Assembly (NCBI GenBank): GCA_046727435.1
Contig: JBKPCR010000186.1
Location: 1-12,137, forward strand
Direction of reading: 5' to 3'
Length of the DNA: 12,137 bases
Source of the DNA: CAVPRW01 sp046727435 [NCBI: bacterium]
GTDB lineage: Bacteria > Tectomicrobia > Entotheonellia > J063
The first letter of the stretch is position 1. The number at the start of each line of letters is the position of its first letter. The notes below the pieces were generated by a model. That model was not told the origin of the DNA. It searched no databases and saw only the letters and a program-made list of their open reading frames with translations. Below are positions 1-7,436 of the stretch, piece by piece. Both the position numbers and the translations under genes were made by a program.

Positions 1-57
1 TGAGTCCATCGGCCAGCTAGAGCCCACGACCCCTGCATGCCGTTTTCGTTGGGCCGG

Positions 58-87
58 TTGCTCTTGCTTGTGGAGGAGGACTATAAT
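58..87 (+). promoter_or_regulatory. Candidate sigma-70 promoter upstream of the LLM monooxygenase gene
   Basis: A perfect TATAAT hexamer lies at 82-87, with TTGCTC at 58-63 as a possible -35 box and an 18-bp spacer. Transcription would start near 94, leaving a leader of about 75 nt before the ATG at 170. The hexamer overlaps the ATG of a small ORF starting at 86, so this promoter and that ORF cannot serve the same transcript. The call rests on motif matching only. Confidence 0.35.
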
Positions 88-163
88 GGCTAAGTCACAC
101 GATCGGCATGGAGTGACGGCGAGGTTCTGGGCGATTTCCCCAGATGGCATGAAAGGAGCGTAG
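86..163 (+). CDS. Possible 25-residue small ORF (leader peptide or remnant)
   Basis: An ATG at 86 is preceded by GGAGGAGG at 72-79 with near-ideal spacing, and the frame runs 25 codons to a TAG at 161-163, six bases before the ATG of the monooxygenase gene. The peptide is hydrophilic, has no recognisable domain and lacks a run of one amino acid that would suggest an attenuator. The strong ribosome-binding site is the main support. It could be a translated leader coupled to the next gene, the start of a gene lost by deletion, or chance. It conflicts with the candidate promoter whose -10 box overlaps its start codon. Confidence 0.3.
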   Translation: MAKSHDRHGVTARFWAISPDGMKGA

Positions 164-169
164 ACACAC

Positions 170-1342
170 ATGAGTCTACCAGAGCGAATGAAGTTCGGGG
201 TCTTCATGGGGCCCTTCCACCGCGTCGGGGAAAATCCCACCCTGGCCATCGATCGCGACCTGGAATTGGTCCAATGGCTCGACTACCTGGGCTTTGACGA
301 GGCCTGGATCGGGGAGCATCACAGCGCCGGCTGGGAGATTATCTCCTCGCCGGAGATTTTCATTGCCGCCGCGGCCGAGCGCACCCGCCACATCAAACTG
401 GGCACCGGGGTGGTGAGCCTGCCCTACCACCATCCCTTGATGGTGGCTAACTGGATGGTACAACTGGACCACATGACCCACGGCCGGGTGATGCTGGGCG
501 TAGGGCCTGGCGCCTTACCGAGTGATGCCTACATGATGGGCATTGAGCACACCGTGCAGCGCCCCCGGATGGATGAGGCCTTAGGGGTCATTCTCCGGCT
601 GTTCACCGAAACCGAGCCGATCACTTACAAGAGCGACTGGTTCGAGCTGCGCGAGGCGTTGCTGCAGCTCCGACCCTATCAACGGCCGACCATGCCGGTC
701 GCGGTGGCCTCGGTGCAGTCGCCTGCGGGCGTGGTGCTGGCGGGGAAGTATGGCGCCGCGGTGCTGACCATCACGGTGCCGAGGGACCCCTCGCCCAACA
801 GCGAGGCCGATCTACGGCGCTTGTGGGACATCGCCGAGGAGTCGGCGGCCGAGCATGGCCAAGAAGTGCGGCGGGAGGATTGGCGGCTGGTGGTGCCGGT
901 GCACCTGGCGGAAAGCCGACAAGAGGCACGAGCAGAAGCCCGGCTGGGTGCTGGCCGCTACCTGCGGGAGTATTCAGAGGGCACCAATGGGCGTCGGCCG
1001 GTCTTCGATGGTCCCCTGGACAAGGTGATAGACTTTATGGCCGATGCCGGGTATTGGTTTGTCGGGACGCCGGACGACTGCATCGAGGGCATCAAGCAGT
1101 TGGCAGAGAAAAGTGGTGGGTATGGCGGCTTCCTGGTGCAGACCGTCGACTGGGCGCCACGCGACAAGATGCTCCACAGCTACGAGCTGCTGGCACGCTA
1201 TGTCATGCCCCAGTTCCAGGGGTCAGTGCTCAGCACCGCGGCGTCCAACCACTGGGCCCGCGAGCGACGAGACAGTCTGATGGCCGGGCGGACGCGTGCC
1301 ATCGAGCGGGCTCGCCAGGATTACGCCGCCAGCAAGCGCTAG
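170..1342 (+). CDS. LLM-class flavin-dependent oxidoreductase, limonene 1,2-monooxygenase-like
   Basis: Predicted cytoplasmic bacterial-luciferase-fold monooxygenase that would use reduced FMN and O2 to oxygenate a small organic substrate. The 390-residue product shows family landmarks in order: an N-terminal strand with KFGVFMGPFHR (residues 8-18), GFDEAWIGEHHSAGWE (41-56), KLGTGVVSLPYHHP (76-89), GRVMLGVGPGALPSDA (105-120) and a C-terminal GTPDDCIEGI segment. This wording is typical of proteins annotated limonene 1,2-monooxygenase, but substrate cannot be read from sequence, and relatives include alkanal and coenzyme F420-dependent enzymes. The start at 170 has GGAG at 155-158, a rather long 11-nt spacing; a second Met at codon 7 (188) matches the usual family start. 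The gene appears full length. It is followed after 33 nt by a quinone-oxidoreductase-like gene, probably co-transcribed, which might once have supplied a partner reductase or a downstream step. Confidence 0.9.
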   Translation: MSLPERMKFGVFMGPFHRVGENPTLAIDRDLELVQWLDYLGFDEAWIGEHHSAGWEIISSPEIFIAAAAERTRHIKLGTGVVSLPYHHPLMVANWMVQLDHMTHGRVMLGVGPGALPSDAYMMGIEHTVQRPRMDEALGVILRLFTETEPITYKSDWFELREALLQLRPYQRPTMPVAVASVQSPAGVVLAGKYGAAVLTITVPRDPSPNSEADLRRLWDIAEESAAEHGQEVRREDWRLVVPVHLAESRQEARAEARLGAGRYLREYSEGTNGRRPVFDGPLDKVIDFMADAGYWFVGTPDDCIEGIKQLAEKSGGYGGFLVQTVDWAPRDKMLHSYELLARYVMPQFQGSVLSTAASNHWARERRDSLMAGRTRAIERARQDYAASKR

Positions 1343-1375
1343 TCGAGGCCCTCTGGCCCAATCGGTGAAGCCATC

Positions 1376-2050
1376 ATGAGAGCGGTAGGGTACGACCGTA
1401 ATGGTCCTGCCGCCGTGCTCCATGTCGGTGAGATGCCGGATCCGACGCCAGGGCCGGGTGAGGTGCGGGTCCGTATCGTCACTTCGGGTATCAACCCGTC
1501 AGCCTGGAAGCGACGGCAGGGGCTGACCCGGCGCATGGAATTCCCGAGGGGCATTCCGCATCAGGACGGCGCCGGGGTCATCGCCACGGTCAGCTCAGAT
1601 CAGAAGGCGCAGATCGCCCTAGCCGCCGGGGCCGACGCCACCATCAACTCCCGGACTGAAGACACCATGCAGCGTCTCAGGGACATCGCCCGTGGGGAGG
1701 GCGTGGACCATATCGTCGAGGTCGATTGTGCCGGGCACTTCACGGTCAGTCGAGAGGTCCTCCGGGGCAATGGCGTCCTCGCCCGGTACTCGGCGGGCGT
1801 CGCGCCCCAGCCACCCGTCCCGCTGCACTTCAAGGCCAGCAACATCACCGTCCGGTTCGTCCTGGTCTATGACATGCCGGAAGCGGCCAAGCGCGCCGCC
1901 GTGCAGGAGATGACCCACCTCCTAGAAGGGGGGAAGCTGCGCCATCTCGCTGGTCCCCATTTCCCCCTCGAGTCAGTGCGGCAGGCGCACCAGGCCGTAG
2001 AAGGAGGCGCCATTGGCAAAGTCGTGCTGGAGGTGGCGGAAGACCCCTAA
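1376..2050 (+). pseudogene. Zinc-independent quinone oxidoreductase/MDR-family protein with an internal in-frame deletion
   Basis: The 224-residue frame is colinear at both ends with NADPH:quinone oxidoreductases of the medium-chain dehydrogenase/reductase superfamily, normally about 320-330 residues. The N-terminal GroES-like part is recognisable up to HQDGAGV (residues 62-68). The chain then jumps into the segment that normally follows the dinucleotide-binding strand (IATVSSDQK, 69-77, then AAGAD at 83-87), and continues to a normal C-terminus with GKVVLEV (214-220). About 100 residues are missing, including the rest of the catalytic domain and the glycine-rich NADPH motif, so the product should not bind cofactor normally. 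The reading frame is intact, so the loss was a clean in-frame deletion, possibly between similar GxGVIA/GARVIATV coding stretches. The ATG at 1376 has only a weak upstream GGTGA. It lies 33 nt after the monooxygenase gene, in a likely operon. Confidence 0.75.
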
Positions 2051-2079
2051 TGCCCTGTGCCATCAAAACAGAAATTCAC

Positions 2080-2545
2080 ACCTTGCGATGGTCCACGGCA
2101 GCAAGACTCGCACACCTCGTCGCGGCCGCCCAGGAGCTCTTGGGGGAGCAGTTCTGGGGGTGGTTGGTGACCGATCGGTAGAGCGCCTCCACTGGTAACC
2201 GACGTGGCGACGGCAGCTGTGTTGGACGCATCTGCTGCGCGACATTGAAGCCATGATCCAGCGCGGCGGGCGCTCGGCCGAGATCGGAGAGACCTTGCAA
2301 GCCCAGGCCCGCCAAATGTTCCACTCGTGGCACCGCGTCCGGGACGGCGCGCTGACGCATGCCAGCTCCAAGACCTCCATGCAGCCGATCCGACGGGAGG
2401 TCGAGCGACTGCTGGCGGCCGGCCAAACCTGCGGCGCGCCCAAGACCCCCGGGACCTGCCGGCAGATCCTCAAGCCGCATCAGGCGCTGTGGAGGTTCGT
2501 GCGTCATGAGGGGGTGAAGTCCACGAACAATACCGCACTTGGTGT
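2080..2545 (+). pseudogene. IS66-family transposase remnant
   Basis: Decayed central to C-terminal part of an IS66-type DDE transposase. In frame 1 from about 2080 the text reads TLRWSTAARLAHLV and then LVTDR, stopping at TAG 2179-2181. A one-base loss near 2186-2192 shifts homology to the next frame, where a TAA (2196-2198) interrupts the equivalent of WYPTWRRQLCWTHLLRDIE. Frame 3 then runs clean from 2253 with MIQRGGRSAEIGETL, WHRVRDGAL, REVERLL, GTCRQILK and ALWRFVRHEGV. The family signature PTNNxAERxxR is present only as STNNTA, and homology breaks off at about 2538, before the catalytic Glu. Two stops, a frameshift and loss of the end make it inactive. It begins about 30 nt after the truncated reductase gene. 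Confidence 0.85.
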
Positions 2546-2554
2546 GCTGACCAA

Positions 2555-3000
2555 CCGCGATACGGGGTAGGCGTCGAGGGTAACGCCGGCGCTTCGCTGG
2601 ACTTCAGGCTGAGTCCCACACGCGATGCCGATGCGGCCGAGCGCTTTTTCCGCCAGGTGCTCCAAGTCTCACATGCGCTTACACCTCGTGTGATCACTGT
2701 CGACAAGAACGCCGCGTACCCATTGGCCTTCGACGCCCTCCAGCCCGACGGCACCCTCCCAGAGACGTGTCTACTTCGGCAGTATAGATATTTGAATAAT
2801 ACGGTGGAACAGGATCATCGGTTGGTGAAATGCCGCGCGAATCCAGAGTTGGGGGTTTGGGGCGTTTGCCTTAGCGCAGCGAACGATTCAGGGCGATGAA
2901 GCCATGCACATGCTCCACAAAGGAGCTTGAAGGAGTCAGCAAGGGTGACGTCCTCACCCAGAACCGAGTCATCAACCAGCTGTTTGGTTTGGCTGCATAA
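2555..3000 (+). pseudogene. IS6-family transposase remnant (3' half)
   Basis: C-terminal half of an IS6/IS240-type DDE transposase. Homology starts near 2555, with GVEGN and then LDFRLSPTRDADAAERFFRQ, and continues through ITVDKNAAYP, where the second catalytic Asp is at 2702-2704, and RYLNNTVEQDHRLVK, where the catalytic Glu is at 2807-2809. The first Asp and the whole N-terminal helix-turn-helix are missing. The frame is then lost at a five-G run (2851-2855), which has one extra base compared with the family text LGFGAFA. It is lost again near 2921-2926, after MHMLHKG, before the last stretch NRVINQLFGLAA ending in TAA at 2998-3000. No terminal inverted repeat was recognised on either side. 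It directly abuts the IS66 fragment, which suggests insertion followed by deletion. Confidence 0.88.
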
Positions 3001-3027
3001 CGAGCAAGTACTCAGCAGCCTGCCCTC

Positions 3028-4011
3028 TCACTTGATGATTTTGTCCGCCTGGAACAGCACCGACTCCGGAATTGTAAGGCCAAGCTTTTTCGCGGTTTGC
3101 AGATTGATGACCAATTCAAACTTCATCGGCTGCTCCACAGGAATGTCGGCCGGCTTTGCCCCTTTTAAAATTTTGTCAACATAACGAGCGCCGTCCTTAC
3201 CCTCGATTCCGTAGCCGGGTCCGTAGGCCATCATGCAACCGTTTTCTGAATAGTCCGAGCGAGCGCAGATCGATGGCAACCCATGATTTATGGCCAGGTC
3301 TGCAATCCTTTTTTGGTTAGAATTGGCCAGAGGGTTCAGTGTCACCCAGAGAGCGGTGTTACGCGCCTCAACCGCTTCTTTGAAAGCAGCTTCATATTTA
3401 TCGGCACTACTTACTTCCATCGAATAAAGTTGCAGACCGAGTTCCCGCGCCGGCAGTTGACTTTCTTGCCACTGTGGCACGGAGCCTGGAGCTTGTGGAT
3501 CCCACAGGACCGCAACGCTGGACACCTTGGGAATAGTTTCTTTGAGGAACTCCAGTCGTTTGCCGGTCAAAATTGCCGCCATGTTCGTGATTCCCGTAGT
3601 GTTTCCCCCAGGTCGCGCCAGGCCTTCCACCAGTCCAGCCGTAACCGGGTCCGTCACGCCCATGAAAACGATGGGGATCGTCGTGGTCGCTTTTTTTGCG
3701 GCTAGCGCAGCGTTCGTTGTAACTGCAACAAGTACGTCGGGCTTTTGCCCAACCAGCTCGGCCGCAAGCTCGGGAAGCCGCTCGAAACCGCCGCCCTGAT
3801 GGCGATACTCAACGATAACGTTCTGTCCCTCAATGTAGCCGAGATCTAGCAGACCTTGCCGAAATGCCTCCAGACGAGGTGCGTCTGCGGCAGCTGAAAC
3901 GGCCGCGAGATACCCCACTCACGAGATTTTCTTCGGCTGCTGCGCATCGACCTGAACGCCAAGAGCGAGCAGAAGGGCGCAAAGAGGAACCCAAAAAATT
4001 TGTCTAATCAT
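3028..4011 (-). pseudogene. ABC-type substrate-binding protein (PF04392-like), interrupted by an in-frame TGA
   Basis: Periplasmic solute-binding protein of the ABC_sub_bind type, usually about 320-330 residues. Read from ATG 4011-4009 the frame is 327 codons plus stop, the expected length. CAGGAG lies about 7 nt upstream. Residues 1-23 form a classic signal peptide: a basic start (MIRQ), a hydrophobic core (WVPLCALLLALGV) and an AQ cleavage region. Codon 31 is TGA (3921-3919) where relatives normally carry Arg (KKIxRVGYL), consistent with CGA to TGA. The remainder is uninterrupted: GYLAAVSAAADAPRLEAF, GLLDLGYIEGQNV, VTDPVTAGLV, RPGGNTTG, then LTIPESVLFQADKIIK at the C-terminus. A GTG follows the stop directly but has no ribosome-binding site, and a product from it could not be exported. 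No permease or ATPase gene is adjacent. Codon use looks AT-richer than in the flanking redox genes. Confidence 0.85.
3919..3921 (-). other. In-frame TGA separating signal peptide from mature domain
   Basis: This codon lies between AAA-ATC-TCG and GTG-GGG-TAT on the minus strand, with homologous coding on both sides in the same frame. It is the only visible lesion in the gene. It could be a true nonsense mutation, a sequencing or assembly error, or a readthrough site; the sequence alone cannot distinguish these. Confidence 0.8.
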
Positions 4012-4061
4012 GGATTTCTCCTGAAGGTTTGCTGATGGGGTAGCTCCACCGTTAACCGTGG

Positions 4062-4223
4062 TCATAAGCACCACCGTTCTATAAGGCATATCAACGCATG
4101 CGAGGGGCGCCCACGCTGCTTGGAGGATGTCCAGCGTGGCGGTAGCACATGAAACGACAGCAGTTCCCGGATCATCCAACAATGCTCGGTGATCCCAGCG
4201 ACCATCGCTGGTGTCTGCTTGCT
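4062..4223 (-). pseudogene. C-terminal fragment of a DDE-type transposase (family not assigned)
   Basis: The minus strand encodes QTPAMVAGITEHCWMIRELLSF followed by LPPRWTSSKQRGRPSHAL and LIERWCL, ending at TGA (4064-4062). The pattern TPAMAAGLTDHxWxxxELL followed by a proline/arginine-rich tail is one I associate with the extreme C-terminus of DDE transposases in environmental bacteria, but I cannot name the IS family with certainty. Upstream, the 4224-4298 stretch shows possible homology in a shifted frame. The fragment sits immediately upstream of the binding-protein gene and may have displaced its promoter. Confidence 0.5.
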
Positions 4224-4355
4224 ACCTGCCACGCACAAGCGGCCGAACGCCCGCGGTGAGCCGTGCCCAAGAGCCGCAGCGAGGGACGAGCGGAGCAACT
4301 GTCTTGAATGTCAAGGGGGTCTTGTCTGTTATGCGTGAGGCACCTCCTCCACTTG
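4224..4355. other. Spacer between transposase fragments
   Basis: No gene, RNA or clear repeat is seen. The part nearest 4224-4298 may be a frameshifted extension of the neighbouring transposase fragment. Confidence 0.4.
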
Positions 4356-4823
<468 letters not shown>

Positions 4824-5090
4824 ATGCATCGACGGACATGGGACACCGACACGAAAGCCAAGAGCATCAATGAGGGCCTGCAGGGCAAGCCCGTCGCAGA
4901 ACTGTGTCACGCGTACCAGATCAGCCAATCCTTCTACGATCAATGGCGTGATCAGTATCTCACGCACGCCTCTAAAGCTTTTGACGTCCAGCCACGCCAC
5001 CAGAAGGAAGCCCACATTGCGCGCGAGCATGCGCGACTGAACACGCTCGTGGGGGAACTCACCCTGGAGCTAGAAAAAAGCGCCGAGTGA
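4824..5090 (+). CDS. IS3-family transposase OrfA (helix-turn-helix subunit)
   Basis: An 88-residue protein close in length and layout to IS3-family OrfA: an N-terminal helix-turn-helix (RRTWDTDTKAKSINEGLQ, then KPVAELCHAYQISQSFYDQW, residues 3-42) that binds IS ends, and a C-terminal leucine-zipper-like helix (REHARLNTLVGELTLELEK, 67-86). AAGAAGG lies 6-12 nt upstream of the ATG. IS3 elements make OrfAB by -1 frameshifting on A6G. Here an AAAAAAG occurs at 5074-5080, but in the phase GAA AAA AGC rather than A AAA AAG, so it is not in the canonical position. The overlapping -1 frame does hold OrfB-like sequence, which soon decays, so OrfA is orphaned and no transposition is expected. Confidence 0.82.
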   Translation: MHRRTWDTDTKAKSINEGLQGKPVAELCHAYQISQSFYDQWRDQYLTHASKAFDVQPRHQKEAHIAREHARLNTLVGELTLELEKSAE

Positions 5091-5275
5091 CGAGCCTAAC
5101 ACGACGGAGATCGCTCCAGGTCACCCAGCGCGATGAAGCTCTGCTCCCCCGCATCCAGGTCACGTCCCCTATAGGCAGCGCGCCCACCCACGACACGCCT
5201 CCTCACCGGACCCGCCAATCACCCTTCGCGGCGCTGGCCGCCAGCTCGTTTGGACTGTATGCGAATGTTGGGTGA
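5072..5275 (+). pseudogene. IS3-family OrfB remnant
   Basis: In the -1 frame relative to OrfA, sequence overlapping its end encodes RRRSLQVTQRDEALLPRIQ (to about 5152), which matches the start of IS3-family OrfB. After that the text (VTSPIGSAPTH and onward to the TGA at 5273-5275) loses similarity, apart from a possible frameshifted echo of the HPFWGYRRIW motif around 5218-5255. The DDE catalytic core, about 200 further residues in an intact OrfB, is absent. The boundary at 5275 is only the end of the open frame. Confidence 0.65.
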
Positions 5276-5506
5276 CCGCATTCTAGCGAATTTACCTCCA
5301 TTATCAATCGAGTGAACCCATCACTGGTGGTTATGATCCTGGCAGGTATAGAACGACTCTACGGTTGACCAGCCGCTTCATCTCATCTATACACATCTAA
5401 GCATGCAGCTGTACTGATGCCATGGTGTCCTCATGGTGGCGCTTATCCATTGGCCCTGATCCCATGACATACGTCTAAGATACGAGAGGAGCGTTCATTC
5501 GCATCT
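5276..5506. other. Noncoding stretch upstream of the GMC gene
   Basis: No gene was recognised on either strand. It is AT-richer than the flanking genes and contains the candidate promoter described separately. Short complementary pieces such as CCATG (5419-5423) and CATGG (5431-5435) are too short to call as operators. Confidence 0.5.
5365..5393 (+). promoter_or_regulatory. Candidate sigma-70 promoter for the GMC oxidoreductase unit
   Basis: TTGACC (5365-5370) and TATACA (5388-5393) are separated by exactly 17 bp, matching the consensus at 5/6 and 4/6 positions. A start near 5400 would give a leader of about 230 nt that includes the 42-codon small ORF ending on the GMC start codon. This is motif evidence only. 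Confidence 0.45.
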
Positions 5507-5635
5507 ATGCTCACGGCCAAGCAGGATGTCGTCGACCGTCGTGAGGATGGATTATTAGCGGACTATAAGCGGATCGGTATCCATGGCCTTTATCGATGCA
5601 TGAAGATAAGTGAAACGGACAGGAGGCTATCATGA
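5507..5635 (+). CDS. Possible 42-residue small ORF overlapping the GMC start (ATGA)
   Basis: A frame from ATG 5507 runs 42 codons and its TGA (5633-5635) overlaps the ATG of the GMC gene as ATGA, a common arrangement for translational coupling. The peptide is hydrophilic and charged (MLTAKQDVVDRREDGL at the start, ISETDRRLS at the end) with no domain I recognise. GAGAGGAG (5483-5490) lies about 16 nt upstream of the ATG, too far for a good ribosome-binding site. It could be a coupled leader ORF, the tail of a gene whose beginning was lost, or chance. The GMC gene has its own strong AGGAGG, located inside this ORF, so coupling would not be required. Confidence 0.3.
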   Translation: MLTAKQDVVDRREDGLLADYKRIGIHGLYRCMKISETDRRLS

Positions 5636-7152
5636 AATACGACGTGGTCATCATTGGAGCTGGTTCGGCCGGATGTGTCCTGGCCACTCGCCTGTCAGAG
5701 GACGCACAGCGCTCGGTGCTACTCCTGGAGGCTGGGCCGGATTATCCGGACCCGACGCACCTGCCGGACGAGCTGAAGTATGACTGTCATCAGGCCGCTT
5801 CGCAGGCTGGGGCTCCCCATAATTGGTCGTTCCTCGGTCAGGCCAGCCCGCAACAGTCCAGGCCGATTCCGGTGCCCCGGGGGAGGGTGGTCGGTGGCAC
5901 CAGTGCCATCAATCATCAGATTTTTTTGCGTGGCCCCCAGGAGGATTACGACGGCTGGGCGGCCCTGGGGAACGACGAGTGGAGCTATCGGAACGTTCTC
6001 CCGTATTTTAGAAAATCGGAAAGGGATCTCGGCATCCAGGACGAGTTCCACGGCACCGATGGCCCCATCCCGGTGCGTCGTCATCATCGGGAGCATTGGG
6101 TTCCCTTCCAGGCAGCATTTTATCACGCCTGTCTCGCCGCCGGGATACCCGATGATGAGGACTTGAACCATCCCACGTCTGGTGGCGTCGGGGCCTTCCC
6201 GCTAAATAACCCGGACGGCATCCGTATGAGCACCGCCTTGACCTATCTGCAGGCCTGTCGTCACCGCCAGAATCTGAGCGTCAAAGCGAACGCGCTGGTC
6301 CGGCGCATTCTCTTCGCCGGCCGGCAAGCGGTTGGCGTGGAGGTTGACAGCGGCGGAGAGACCTTCGTCGTCGAAGCGGAAGACATCATCCTCAGTGCCG
6401 GGGCTATTCAATCCCCGCAAATCCTCATGTTGTCTGGTGTGGGACCGGCAGACCACCTGCGCAGCTTGGGCATCCCGGTGGTCCATGACCTGCCCGGCGT
6501 CGGGCAACATCTGAAGAATCACCCAGGGGTATCTGTGCGTTACCTCCCACAGGCGCATGATCTGCTCGACCCCAATGCCCCAAGAAACCAGGTGGCGTTG
6601 CGTTTGACTGCCCCAGGATCGCACACCCGGAACGACATCCAAATTCAACCCACGTCTTCCGGACCGGTGGGTCGTGCCGCCGAGGATATGCGCCTCGGGG
6701 TTAGACTGGAGCTGCCCATGAGCACTGGCGAAATCCGGCTGGCCTCCACTGACCCCACAGTGCAGCCTCACCTGGAGTATCGGCTCTTGACGCATCCCTG
6801 GGACCGCGAACATCTCCGCGCGGCGGTGTGCTTGTGCGTTGATCTGTTGCGGCAGCCGGTCTTCAAAGACATGGTGGGACACCGTACGACACCGACCGAC
6901 CAGGATCTGGCCTCTGACCACGCATTGGATACCTGGTTACAGCTCAGCGCCGGTATCGCGGGACACTCCTCGCTCACCTGTAAAATGGGACCAACGTCGG
7001 ATGCAATGGCGGTGGTGGATCAGTACTGCCAGGTCCATGGCCTGAGTCATCTGCGGGTGATCGACGCGTCAGCGATGCCCGAAATCCCCCGCGCCAACAC
7101 GAACGCCACAATCATTATGGTCGCCGAGCGTGCCGCGGACTTTATCAGGTAG
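5632..7152 (+). CDS. GMC-family FAD-dependent oxidoreductase (choline dehydrogenase-like)
   Basis: Predicted soluble flavoenzyme that oxidises an alcohol-type substrate with FAD; the electron acceptor and substrate cannot be told from sequence. The 506 residues are typical for the bacterial family. Landmarks are the Rossmann dinucleotide fold GAGSAG (9-14) ending in LLLEAG, GMC signature 1 around VPRGRVVGGTSAIN (81-94), GMC signature 2 GAIQSPQILMLSGVG (257-271), and the C-terminal GHSSLTCKMG with H445 followed by ANTNATIIMVAERAADFI. H445 and N491 are in the region of the family's His/Asn catalytic pair. The usual GTCRMG is LTCKMG here, a mild departure. No signal peptide is visible. ACAGGAGG lies 6 nt before the ATG. 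The gene is intact, unlike its upstream neighbours, and looks to be under its own promoter (5365-5393). Confidence 0.93.
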   Translation: MKYDVVIIGAGSAGCVLATRLSEDAQRSVLLLEAGPDYPDPTHLPDELKYDCHQAASQAGAPHNWSFLGQASPQQSRPIPVPRGRVVGGTSAINHQIFLRGPQEDYDGWAALGNDEWSYRNVLPYFRKSERDLGIQDEFHGTDGPIPVRRHHREHWVPFQAAFYHACLAAGIPDDEDLNHPTSGGVGAFPLNNPDGIRMSTALTYLQACRHRQNLSVKANALVRRILFAGRQAVGVEVDSGGETFVVEAEDIILSAGAIQSPQILMLSGVGPADHLRSLGIPVVHDLPGVGQHLKNHPGVSVRYLPQAHDLLDPNAPRNQVALRLTAPGSHTRNDIQIQPTSSGPVGRAAEDMRLGVRLELPMSTGEIRLASTDPTVQPHLEYRLLTHPWDREHLRAAVCLCVDLLRQPVFKDMVGHRTTPTDQDLASDHALDTWLQLSAGIAGHSSLTCKMGPTSDAMAVVDQYCQVHGLSHLRVIDASAMPEIPRANTNATIIMVAERAADFIR

Positions 7153-7414
7153 GGTCAATGAACCTTGGTGTTATGGCGTATCGACGCCACCACTGCCGGA
7201 CCTGGTCATCGAATGCGTCCAGCGCAGCATCCATCGAAGCGAGAAATCGGTCCCGACCGTCCGAGGGGGTGTTTCGTCAGAAGAGCGGCGGAATCTGGCG
7301 GCCGTCGGCCTCGCGGTTGCGGACAAGCGGAATACCAGGAGGCGTGAGGAACTGAAGGAGCTCTACCGGCATCACCTGAGGGAATGGGAGAGCAAAGAAG
7401 TGCTCATCATGTGA
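7130..7414 (+). CDS. Small ORF of unknown function, possibly a truncated gene
   Basis: The frame opens with GTG at 7130 inside the end of the GMC gene and ends at TGA 7412-7414, only 22 nt before the ATG of the next protein. The first 30-40 residues look like random sequence, while the end (SSEERRNLAAVGLAVAD, then RREELKELYRHHLREWESKEV) is a charged helix with natural codon use. This suggests a real C-terminal piece whose beginning was replaced, or a small gene with a later start. I recognise no family. A convincing ribosome-binding site was not found. Close spacing to the 7437 gene suggests they share a transcript. Confidence 0.35.
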   Translation: MPRTLSGRVNEPWCYGVSTPPLPDLVIECVQRSIHRSEKSVPTVRGGVSSEERRNLAAVGLAVADKRNTRRREELKELYRHHLREWESKEVLIM

Positions 7415-7436
7415 TGTAATTGGAGAAGGTGTAGCC

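Noticed and set aside
823-1368. Long plus-strand open frame inside the LLM gene
   Set aside because: High-GC shadow frame with no family resemblance, overlapped by a clear monooxygenase.
2504-2517. TCATGAGGGGGTGA here has a reverse-complement match near 10973-10986
   Set aside because: A 14-base match in a 12-kb window is within what chance gives, and the sequence around the second copy shows no IS66 protein similarity.
6202-6921. 239-codon minus-strand open frame inside the GMC gene
   Set aside because: Antisense shadow of a clearly conserved gene; composition shows no domain.
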